DNA of 64,000 bases from Rhizobiaceae bacterium (GTDB taxonomy: Bacteria; Pseudomonadota; Alphaproteobacteria; Rhizobiales; Rhizobiaceae). Every line of letters starts with the position of its first letter. Position 1 is the first letter of the stretch. Below the pieces are notes generated by a model, which ran no database searches, was not told where the DNA came from, and was given only the letters and a program-made list of their open reading frames with translations. A program made the translations under genes and the position numbers. Positions 9,829-17,513 of this stretch are shown piece after piece. The stretch lies in assembly GCA_017644105.1 (NCBI GenBank), contig JAEPMD010000016.1:1-64000 (forward strand). The letters run 5' to 3'.

Positions 9829-11607
9829 ATGAAAATGACAACAGAAGAAGCATTTGTAAAAACGCTACAAATGCATGGCATTGAACATGCTTTTGGCATT
9901 ATCGGATCCGCTATGATGGCGATTTCAGATATTTTCCCAGCAGCTGGCATTAAGTTTTGGGATTGCGCCCACGAAACATCAGGCGGCATGATCGCTGATG
10001 GTTTCACACGTGCATCTGGCAAAATGTCTATGATGATCGCGCAAAACGGTCCAGGCATCACAAACTTTGTGACACCTGTCAAAACAGCTTATTGGAACCA
10101 CACACCACTTCTATTGGTGACACCACAAGCTGCCAACAAAACAATCGGTCAGGGCGGTTTCCAAGAAATCGAACAGATGAAATTGTTTGAAGACATGGTT
10201 TGCTATCAGGAAGAAGTTCGTGACCCTTCACGTGTTGCTGAAGTTCTAAACCGTGTGATTGAAAAAGCATGGCGCGGTTCTGCTCCTGCACAAATCAACA
10301 TCCCACGCGATATGTGGACACAAGTAATTGACATTGAACTTCCACAGATCGTTCGTCTTGAGCGTCCTCGTGGTGGTGCAGAAGCTATTGCAGAAGCTGC
10401 TGAGCTTTTGTCAAAAGCTGAATATCCAGTGATCCTAAACGGTGCTGGTGTTATCCTGGCTGGTGCGATCCCAGCATCTGCTGCTTTGGCTGAAAAACTA
10501 TCAGCACCTGTATGTTGTGGTTACCAGCACAATGATGCATTCCCAGGTTCACACCCAATGCATGTTGGTCCTTTGGGCTATAATGGTTCAAAAGCTGCGA
10601 TGGAAATGATCGCGAAAGCTGACGTTGTCTTGGCTTTGGGTACACGTTTGAACCCATTCTCAACGCTTCCTGGCTACGGCATTGATTACTGGCCAAAAGA
10701 CGCAAAAATCATCCAAGTTGACATGAACTCTGATCGCATTGGTCTGACTAAGAAAGTTTCTGTTGCGATCCAAGGTGATGCGAAGCTTGTTGCTGAGCAG
10801 ATCCTTGAAAATCTTGCTGATGATGCTGGTGATAAAGGTCGCGCTGATCGTGAAGCTTTGATCCACAAAACAAAATCTGCATGGGCACAAGAGCTAACGT
10901 CTCTTGACCACGAAGATGATGATCCAGGCACAAACTGGAATGAGCGTGCTCGTGATCGTGAACCTGAGCGCATTTCACCGCGCATGGCTTGGCGTGCAAT
11001 TCAATCAGCACTTCCAAAAGATGCGATCATCTCATCTGACATTGGTAACAATTGTGCGATCGGTAATGCTTACCCATCATTTGATGAGCCACGCAAATAT
11101 CTTGCTCCTGGTCTATTTGGTCCTTGTGGTTACGGTCTGCCGGCGATTGTTGGTGCTAAAATTGCATGCCCTGAAACACCAGTTGTTGGTTTCGCTGGTG
11201 ATGGTGCATTTGGTATCTCCATGAACGAAATGACTGCGATCGGTCGTAACGATTGGCCGCCAATCACAATGATCATCTTCCGTAACTATCAGTGGGGTGC
11301 TGAAAAGCGTAACACAACATTGTGGTTCGAAGATAACTTCGTTGGTACTGAGCTTAACCTTGGCGTTGAATATGCAAAAGTCGCTGAAGGTTGCGGTCTA
11401 AAAGGTGTACAGGTTCGCTCCATGGATCAATTGACTGAAGCATTAAATGATGCTGTTGAAGGTCAAATGAAACGTAACGAGACAACATTTATCGAAGTTG
11501 TCTTGAACCAAGAACTTGGTGAGCCATTCCGTCGTGATGCCATGAAAAAACCAGTTGTTGTTGCTGGCATCAATAAAGACGACATGCGTCCACAAATCGT
11601 ATCATGA
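9829..11607 (+). CDS. xsc: Sulfoacetaldehyde acetyltransferase
   Basis: 592 residues. Thiamine-diphosphate enzyme that converts sulfoacetaldehyde and phosphate to acetyl phosphate and sulfite (EC 2.3.3.15), the desulfonating step of taurine breakdown in the cytoplasm. The three-domain TPP fold is visible. The TPP motif starts GDGAFGISMNEMTAIGRN and ends FRNYQWGAEKRN, characteristic of Xsc. The start is ATG 9829, eleven bases after GAGAGG; a GTG at 9811 is less likely. It overlaps pta by four bases. Codon choice is strongly biased to GCT, GGT, CGT, ACA and CCA, unlike most neighbours, suggesting very high expression. Confidence 0.96.
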   Translation: MKMTTEEAFVKTLQMHGIEHAFGIIGSAMMAISDIFPAAGIKFWDCAHETSGGMIADGFTRASGKMSMMIAQNGPGITNFVTPVKTAYWNHTPLLLVTPQAANKTIGQGGFQEIEQMKLFEDMVCYQEEVRDPSRVAEVLNRVIEKAWRGSAPAQINIPRDMWTQVIDIELPQIVRLERPRGGAEAIAEAAELLSKAEYPVILNGAGVILAGAIPASAALAEKLSAPVCCGYQHNDAFPGSHPMHVGPLGYNGSKAAMEMIAKADVVLALGTRLNPFSTLPGYGIDYWPKDAKIIQVDMNSDRIGLTKKVSVAIQGDAKLVAEQILENLADDAGDKGRADREALIHKTKSAWAQELTSLDHEDDDPGTNWNERARDREPERISPRMAWRAIQSALPKDAIISSDIGNNCAIGNAYPSFDEPRKYLAPGLFGPCGYGLPAIVGAKIACPETPVVGFAGDGAFGISMNEMTAIGRNDWPPITMIIFRNYQWGAEKRNTTLWFEDNFVGTELNLGVEYAKVAEGCGLKGVQVRSMDQLTEALNDAVEGQMKRNETTFIEVVLNQELGEPFRRDAMKKPVVVAGINKDDMRPQIVS

Positions 11608-12620
11608 TCAATCCGTTAGATTTAATCTACGATAAAGCAAAGGCCAACACATATCGCATTGTGTTGGCTGAGGGTGAAGACCCGCGCATATTGGAAGGCG
11701 CAGCTCGTGCGAACGAGCTGGGCCTTGCCAAGCCTATTTTGATCGGTGATCTAGACAAAATTGCATCTATGGCAAATGATCAGAACCTCTCTATTGAAGG
11801 TATTGATGTTATCGATCTTAAGACCAGTGATCGTGTCTCTGATTATGCTGATCACTATATTGATTATTATAAGAACCATAAAAAGCCTCGCATTTATACC
11901 AAAGAAGCTGCAGTGGAAGCGATGATGGATCCGCTGAATTTTGCAGCGATGATGGTCCGTTTGGGCGATGCTGATGGTTCCGTTGCAGGTGCTGTGGCAA
12001 CAACAGCTGATACGGTGCGCGCTGCATTCCGTTTGATTGGCAAAGCCAAAGACGCCAAGCTTATCTCCTCATTCTTCCTGATGGTAATGGATCAAGAACA
12101 TCATCCTCGCAAAGAAACAATTGTCTTTGCAGATTGTGCGATCTCCATTGACCCATCCGAAGATGATCTTGCTGATATTGCAATTGCATCGGCTAAATCC
12201 CTCGCGCGATTTACCAATGAAGAACCGCGTGTTGCAATGTTGAGCTTCTCATCTCTTGGCAGTGCGTCGCATCCCAATGTGACCAAGGTTGAAAACGCAA
12301 CGCGGATTGTTCGTGATCAAAATCCTGAACTTATTGTTGAGGGTGAAGTTCAATTTGATGCGGCATTTGTGCCATCGGTTGGACAGTCTAAAATTCCGAA
12401 TTCTGCGATAAAAGGTGACGCAAACGTGTTTGTGTTCCCAGATCTTCAATCAGGAAATATCGGCTACAAGATTGCGCAACGTATTGGTGGGGCAAAAGCC
12501 ATCGGACCAATATTGCAAGGTTTAGCAAAACCTGCCAATGATTTGTCACGCGGCTGTAGTGCACAAGATGTGTGTGATTGTATTGCGATCACGGCATTGC
12601 AGGCACATGGAAATAAATAA
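11604..12620 (+). CDS. pta: Phosphate acetyltransferase
   Basis: 338 residues, the short form with only the catalytic PTA_PTB domain (RIVLAEGEDPRILEGAA at the N-terminus, PDLQSGNIGYKIAQR near the end). It turns the acetyl phosphate made by Xsc into acetyl-CoA. The ATG overlaps the xsc stop (ATGA), so the two are coupled. The long Pta form with a DRTGG domain is excluded by length. A terminator follows directly. Confidence 0.95.
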   Translation: MINPLDLIYDKAKANTYRIVLAEGEDPRILEGAARANELGLAKPILIGDLDKIASMANDQNLSIEGIDVIDLKTSDRVSDYADHYIDYYKNHKKPRIYTKEAAVEAMMDPLNFAAMMVRLGDADGSVAGAVATTADTVRAAFRLIGKAKDAKLISSFFLMVMDQEHHPRKETIVFADCAISIDPSEDDLADIAIASAKSLARFTNEEPRVAMLSFSSLGSASHPNVTKVENATRIVRDQNPELIVEGEVQFDAAFVPSVGQSKIPNSAIKGDANVFVFPDLQSGNIGYKIAQRIGGAKAIGPILQGLAKPANDLSRGCSAQDVCDCIAITALQAHGNK

Positions 12621-12625
12621 GATAA

Positions 12626-12657
12626 AAACCCGCTGATGTGAGCGGGTTTGTCGTTTT
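12626..12657 (+). terminator. Terminator of the xsc-pta transcript
   Basis: Perfect 9-bp stem AAACCCGCT/AGCGGGTTT with a six-base loop, then GTCGTTTTT. It reaches the end of the convergent PPOX gene. Confidence 0.85.
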
Positions 12658-13274
12658 TACCACATAGTCTTCGATGCGCGCGCAGACCATTCCTGATCAT
12701 AGGTTTCACCATCGAAATTGCCATTGGTTGCGTCTTTGAGCAAGTCACCGATGGTCGTTAGATTTTTCAAATTCGGGTCTTCTTCCCATATTTTAGAACG
12801 AATAAGCGCACGTGCGCATTGGGAATAAATTTCTTCTATTTTGATTATGATGACTGATCTTGGTCGCAGCGGATTTGACTTTGTTGTTCGTTCAAATTTT
12901 GCCAAAAATTCATCGTCAACGGTCAGTTTTGCGCGACCGTTCACGCGGATGACATTGTTTGACCCATTAACAAAAAACATGAGTGATACGCGATCATCGC
13001 GGACAATGTTCCGTAAGCTATCCATACGATTATTGCCGCGCCAATCTGGCATCGCCAATGTATGCTCATCCAGTTCAAGAACGACAGGCTGGTCGTCTCC
13101 TCGTGGACTTGCATCGGTGCCTTCCGGGCCAACTGTTGATAAAATACAAAATTTAGATTGTTGGATCCAGCGCCGATATCCTGGCGTCATTTTCGGTACA
13201 ACTTTGACAATCGAAGTTTCGCCGGGTGTTCCATAAAGACCTTCGAGATCTTCAATTGAACTGATATACTCCAT
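12657..13274 (-). CDS. Pyridoxamine 5'-phosphate oxidase-family flavoprotein
   Basis: 205 residues with a flavin split-barrel fold (FCILSTVGPEGTDASPRGD, then RVSLMFFVNGSNNVIRVNGRAKL). This is the long subgroup of FMN-binding PPOX proteins, not PdxH, and its substrate is unknown. GGAG precedes the ATG. It converges with pta and is transcribed alone. Confidence 0.85.
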   Translation of the reverse strand: MEYISSIEDLEGLYGTPGETSIVKVVPKMTPGYRRWIQQSKFCILSTVGPEGTDASPRGDDQPVVLELDEHTLAMPDWRGNNRMDSLRNIVRDDRVSLMFFVNGSNNVIRVNGRAKLTVDDEFLAKFERTTKSNPLRPRSVIIIKIEEIYSQCARALIRSKIWEEDPNLKNLTTIGDLLKDATNGNFDGETYDQEWSARASKTMW

Positions 13275-13335
13275 GAGAAATTCTCCAGCATTTTCTTAAC
13301 ACTGGATAATAGCATTATCGAAGGTGTCAGGATGG

Positions 13336-14436
13336 TTAGCCAGTTTCGTTATAGAGCGACCAGGCATTGCGTTCAAGGTCGGTGTCACCACTTTTGCGTT
13401 CTTCATAAAGCGTAACCTGATTGCCTTTTTTCTTCTTAGAAAGTTCCAAGGCTGCTTCAGTTTTTGCAAGAATATCACCGGTGCTGGTTGCCGTGTTTGA
13501 ACCGCATATACCTCCGGAAATAGTTACATTGCCGATTGGTTTGCCATTTGTGGCATTCATCAAAGGCGTTTTTGCAATGGCATGTCTAAATTTATTGACA
13601 ATGCTTTCTACGGATTTTTCCGAAATGCTATCAAAGATAAATGCAAATTGTGTGTCAGATGCGCGTGCCAGATAGTCTTTAGCAGAGCAAGATTCTTTAA
13701 CGATGTTACTCACATGGACAATGAATTTATCGGCAATTAACGGACCGAGATTATCTTTTACATGATTAAATGCATCGATCTCAATCATTACCATTGTGCA
13801 GGCTTTTGGTTGCTCATTGGCGTAGATCGCAAGCATTTCTTTGTTGAATGCACGACGATTCGGAAGGCCGGTTAAAGGATCTGTGAATTTTTGCTGTTTG
13901 AAATTACTCAGCTCGGTCGCAACTTTGTCGAGGCGTTGAACTTGGGCACTTACCGCTTCTTTGATCTTGCGGCCTTCTTCCATTTTCTGCTCGGTAGCCG
14001 CAGAAATATTAGAGATGGTGCTTTTCAGTTTTTCCGGCGAGACATTGGCAGGATCTGCAAGTGTCTGAGTTTGTTGTTTGAGGACTATGTCAAACTTTTC
14101 AAGCGAGCTGCTCTCGGATTTCACAAGGTCCATAAATTTTGTCAGTTCGTCGCCAACGGTATCAATGGATTCTGATGCCACATCATCTTCAACGTGATGA
14201 GGGATGTGCTTGCGAATAAGAATATCCAGATCATGCTGTTTGATATTCCGATTGAGCTGTCCAAATTCAGCGCGTAACTCTTCGTTCTGACCGCTGACAA
14301 CGGCAAATAGAAGTTCAAAGTTAGCAGGGGTACATTCGATGTTCATCCTCTGCATGAAGGCAGCAACTTTTGCCATAGCTGTAGGAGCGGAATTGGAACG
14401 TGGTGATTTTGTGCGCGCGTTTGGATTAGTTGTCAT
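13336..14436 (-). CDS. Degenerate GGDEF-domain protein
   Basis: 366 residues from ATG 14436 (a TTG two codons earlier is possible). The N-terminal half is helical, with a predicted coiled coil at about 120-185. The GGDEF domain begins at DPLTGLPNRRAFNKEML, but the active-site loop reads ASDTQF where GGDEF is expected, and the GHxxGD element reads GPLIAD. Diguanylate cyclase activity is therefore very unlikely. It may bind GTP or c-di-GMP or act as a scaffold. No regulator gene sits with it. Confidence 0.85.
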   Translation of the reverse strand: MTTNPNARTKSPRSNSAPTAMAKVAAFMQRMNIECTPANFELLFAVVSGQNEELRAEFGQLNRNIKQHDLDILIRKHIPHHVEDDVASESIDTVGDELTKFMDLVKSESSSLEKFDIVLKQQTQTLADPANVSPEKLKSTISNISAATEQKMEEGRKIKEAVSAQVQRLDKVATELSNFKQQKFTDPLTGLPNRRAFNKEMLAIYANEQPKACTMVMIEIDAFNHVKDNLGPLIADKFIVHVSNIVKESCSAKDYLARASDTQFAFIFDSISEKSVESIVNKFRHAIAKTPLMNATNGKPIGNVTISGGICGSNTATSTGDILAKTEAALELSKKKKGNQVTLYEERKSGDTDLERNAWSLYNETG

Positions 14437-14555
14437 TACCAAAATATTCTGTTTTCTTTGATGGCAGAATTCTGCTGATTACTTAAGTGAGTATAATTTT
14501 TGGCAAAAAACTATTAATAAATGCTGATTTTCTCTTATAAGAACCCATGATGTAC

Positions 14556-14584
14556 TTATGGCCAGAACACCTGCCTGGCCATAA
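14556..14584 (-). terminator. Hairpin downstream of the dimethylglycine-dehydrogenase operon
   Basis: Perfect 10-bp inverted repeat TTATGGCCAG/CTGGCCATAA with a nine-base loop, 36 bases after the last gene of the leftward operon. No T-tract follows on either strand, so it may be an mRNA-stabilising 3' hairpin rather than an intrinsic terminator. Confidence 0.5.
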
Positions 14585-14619
14585 ATATCGTTCAAATAAT
14601 TGCGTTTGTTTTTGCTAAT

Positions 14620-17061
14620 TTATGCTTTAACGCGCTCGGATTTTGGATCATACATTGGTTTTAAGGAGACTTCAGCCTCCACCTTTGTGCCAGCAACATC
14701 AATCTCATATGTCGATGCCAAAACATCCGCTGCTTTTTCACCCTTACAAGGGACATATCCAAGGCCAACTGCTGCGCCCAATGTGTGGCCGTAAGAACCT
14801 GATGTAAGGTATCCAACAACTTCACCATCACGCAGGATTGGTTCATGGTGATAAAGCAATGGTTCAGGATCTTTCAATTTGAACTGAAGCATGCGGTTTT
14901 CCAAGCCAGATTCCTTTTTGGCCAATACTGCTTCACGGCCAATGAAGTCCGGTTTGTCGGTTTTAACAGCAAATCCCAATCCAGCTTCCAAAATATGGTC
15001 TTCGGATGTGATGTCATGGCCGAAGTGGCGATAGCCTTTTTCGGTCCGGCAAGAATCCATCATGTGCAGGCCGCATAGTTTGAGATCGAGCTCTTTGCCG
15101 GCATTGTGCAAAGTTTCAAAGACATATGCTGCCTGGTCATTGGAAACATATACTTCCCAACCGAGTTCGCCCACATATGTGACGCGGTTTACGCGTGCGA
15201 GGCCCATGCCGATTTCAATATCTTGAGACGTACCAAACGGGTTGACATCATTAGAGAAATCGTTTGGTGATACCATTTGCAACAATTTACGTGAATTGGG
15301 TCCCATAACGGCCAGCACTGATTCCGCTGCCGTCATATCAATAATAACAACATTGAAATTGCCTTTGTGACGCTCAAGCCAAGTTTGGTCAGCCAAACGT
15401 GTCGCAGCAGGGGTAACCACCACATAAGATGTCTCAGACAAACGTGTTGCGGTCACATCGGCTTCAATCCCGCCAGCTTTGTTGAGGAATTGGGTATAAA
15501 CCAATTTACCCACTGGCACTGACATGTTGTTGCCGCAGACATAGTTGAGGAAGTTTTCAGCATCTGGGCCCTCAACGCGGATTTTGCCGAATGATGACAT
15601 ATCATAAAGACCGACATTATTGCGGATGGCTTCATGTTCACGTTTTGAGTTTTCAAACCAATTCGGGCGGTCCCAGCTATATTCGTATTCAGCTTTTTGT
15701 CCTTCGTCAGCAAACCAATTTGCGCGCTCCCAGCCAGCGAGTTCGCCAAAGACGGCTCCGTTTTCTTTTAAATGATAATGAAGGGCGCTTCGGCGGATAC
15801 CGCGCGCTGTATCTTTCTGACGGAACGGGTAATGATCGGCATAAAGGAGACCAAGTGTTTCTTTGGAGCGTTCGTACAAATACGTTTTGTTCCCTTGGAA
15901 AGGTTGCATGCGCGATATATCAACATCGCCCAAGTCAAACGGTTTTTCTCCGGTATCCATCCATGAAGCAAGCGCCATACCAGCACCACCTGCTGATTGA
16001 ATACCGATTGAATTGAAGCCTGCTGCAACCCAGAAATTGTCGCATTCGGGAGCGAGGCCCAGATGATAAGCATCGTCTGGTGTAAAGCTTTCGGGACCGT
16101 TGAAAAAGGTATGAATGCCAGCTTCTGCCAACATCGGCAATCGATTAATTGCTTGTTCCAAAATTGGTTCGAAGTGATCAAAATCTTCCGGTAATTGATC
16201 AAATTCGAAGTTTTCAGGAATGCCATTCATGCCCCAAGGTTTGGCATTTGGCTCGAACGCACCAAGGAGTAGTTTACCTGCATCTTCCTTGTAATATGCG
16301 CATTCATCAGGAACACGAAGAACTGGCAGTTGTTTTAGTTCAGGAATGCTTTCCGTGACGATGTAAAAATGCTCACATGCGTGTAATGGCACATTTACAC
16401 CCGCCATTCTGCCCACTTCGTGGCCCCACATGCCAGCGCAGTTCACAACGTAATCTGCTTCGATCTTGCCAGTTTCTTCACCTTTTTGCCATTCAACACC
16501 GGTGACGCGACGTCCCTCTTTGTTGATTTTGGTGACTTTGACATTTTCTTTGATCAATGCGCCTTTTAAACGCGCACCTTTGGCCAATGCAAGCGCAATA
16601 TTTGCTGGATCACCCTGACCGTCCTTTGGCAGGTAAACACCTGCTGTGACACCGTCGATATTGATGTGCTCATAGCGTTCTTGAACTTCTTTTGGAGAAA
16701 TTTCCTCAACCTCAACACCAAAGGCTCGTGCCATAGCTGCTTGGCGAAGAATTTCTTCTTTCCGCGCTTCGGTTAAGGCAACTGTGATGGATCCGCAGCG
16801 ACGGAAGCCTGTGGCTACTTCGGTTTCTGCTTCCAATGTTCCATAAAGTTCTTGGCTATATTTTGCCAGCTTGGTCATGTTCTTTGACGAGCGAAGCTGC
16901 GCGATCAAACCAGCAGCGTGCCAGGTTGTGCCTGATGTTAATTGTTTGCGCTCTAAAAGAACAATGTCCTTCCAGCCAATTTTTGCCAAATGATATGCCA
17001 CTGAACAACCAATGACACCTCCACCGATGATGACGACGCGTGCTTTTTCCGGCAGGCTCAT
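14620..17061 (-). CDS. FAD-dependent N-methyl amine dehydrogenase with GcvT domain (DMGDH/SarDH family)
   Basis: 813 residues. N-terminal DAO-type FAD domain (VVIIGGGVIGCSVAYHLAK), then an FAO-M linker domain and a C-terminal GcvT tetrahydrofolate domain from about residue 450. His at about 48 in GTTWHAAG matches the residue that covalently holds FAD in dimethylglycine dehydrogenase. The enzyme should oxidatively demethylate an N-methylated amine and pass formaldehyde to folate. It is last in a four-gene leftward operon and overlaps the small PPOX gene by four bases. Dimethylglycine or sarcosine are the default substrates. N-methylated taurine is a context-based alternative, because the operon sits between xsc-pta and tauR-tauABC. 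Confidence 0.85.
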   Translation of the reverse strand: MSLPEKARVVIIGGGVIGCSVAYHLAKIGWKDIVLLERKQLTSGTTWHAAGLIAQLRSSKNMTKLAKYSQELYGTLEAETEVATGFRRCGSITVALTEARKEEILRQAAMARAFGVEVEEISPKEVQERYEHINIDGVTAGVYLPKDGQGDPANIALALAKGARLKGALIKENVKVTKINKEGRRVTGVEWQKGEETGKIEADYVVNCAGMWGHEVGRMAGVNVPLHACEHFYIVTESIPELKQLPVLRVPDECAYYKEDAGKLLLGAFEPNAKPWGMNGIPENFEFDQLPEDFDHFEPILEQAINRLPMLAEAGIHTFFNGPESFTPDDAYHLGLAPECDNFWVAAGFNSIGIQSAGGAGMALASWMDTGEKPFDLGDVDISRMQPFQGNKTYLYERSKETLGLLYADHYPFRQKDTARGIRRSALHYHLKENGAVFGELAGWERANWFADEGQKAEYEYSWDRPNWFENSKREHEAIRNNVGLYDMSSFGKIRVEGPDAENFLNYVCGNNMSVPVGKLVYTQFLNKAGGIEADVTATRLSETSYVVVTPAATRLADQTWLERHKGNFNVVIIDMTAAESVLAVMGPNSRKLLQMVSPNDFSNDVNPFGTSQDIEIGMGLARVNRVTYVGELGWEVYVSNDQAAYVFETLHNAGKELDLKLCGLHMMDSCRTEKGYRHFGHDITSEDHILEAGLGFAVKTDKPDFIGREAVLAKKESGLENRMLQFKLKDPEPLLYHHEPILRDGEVVGYLTSGSYGHTLGAAVGLGYVPCKGEKAADVLASTYEIDVAGTKVEAEVSLKPMYDPKSERVKA

Positions 17062-17513
17062 GGGTAAATCTCCCTAAATTTCTGTTTGTAAATCTCCACC
17101 ATTTCTTCTTCGGTAACGCCGTCATCGTAGGGCGGTGTTGTGAGTGGTTTAACGTGTGAGATTTCAATTGTTACGATTGCGTTGATCCGATCGGCCAAAC
17201 TTGGCCATTCGTTTTTCCAGTCAATAAAGAGTTTTTGAAACTCATCTGTTCCCTTGGCTGCAGCCTTCGCCTGACCTCTAATCCGAACACCTTTTCGAGA
17301 AAATTGGTTGACGAAATTCACTTCAACTTCTGGATTATATTTTATATTTTTTATTGTCTGTGGTGAGCGAATATCAGCAAAGCCAATTTTGTCGTCGCTC
17401 AACACTAAAAATGTACCTTTGGGGGAGACATTGGGACGCCCATCTGGGGTGACTGTTGCCACAAAACCCAGAGGGAACGTCTTGATGATGTCCTTAACAA
17501 AAGCGTTTAGCAT
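17058..17513 (-). CDS. Small pyridoxamine 5'-phosphate oxidase-family protein
   Basis: 151 residues with a single flavin split barrel (GFVATVTPDGRPNVSPKGTF, then VEVNFVNQFSRKGVRIRGQA). It lies between the two DMGDH-like genes; its ATG shares one base with the upstream stop and its end overlaps the next start by four bases, so all three are tightly coupled. Such proteins bind FMN, F420 or haem. A role in flavin handling or as an electron acceptor for the neighbouring flavoenzymes is possible but unproven. Confidence 0.85.
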   Translation of the reverse strand: MLNAFVKDIIKTFPLGFVATVTPDGRPNVSPKGTFLVLSDDKIGFADIRSPQTIKNIKYNPEVEVNFVNQFSRKGVRIRGQAKAAAKGTDEFQKLFIDWKNEWPSLADRINAIVTIEISHVKPLTTPPYDDGVTEEEMVEIYKQKFREIYP

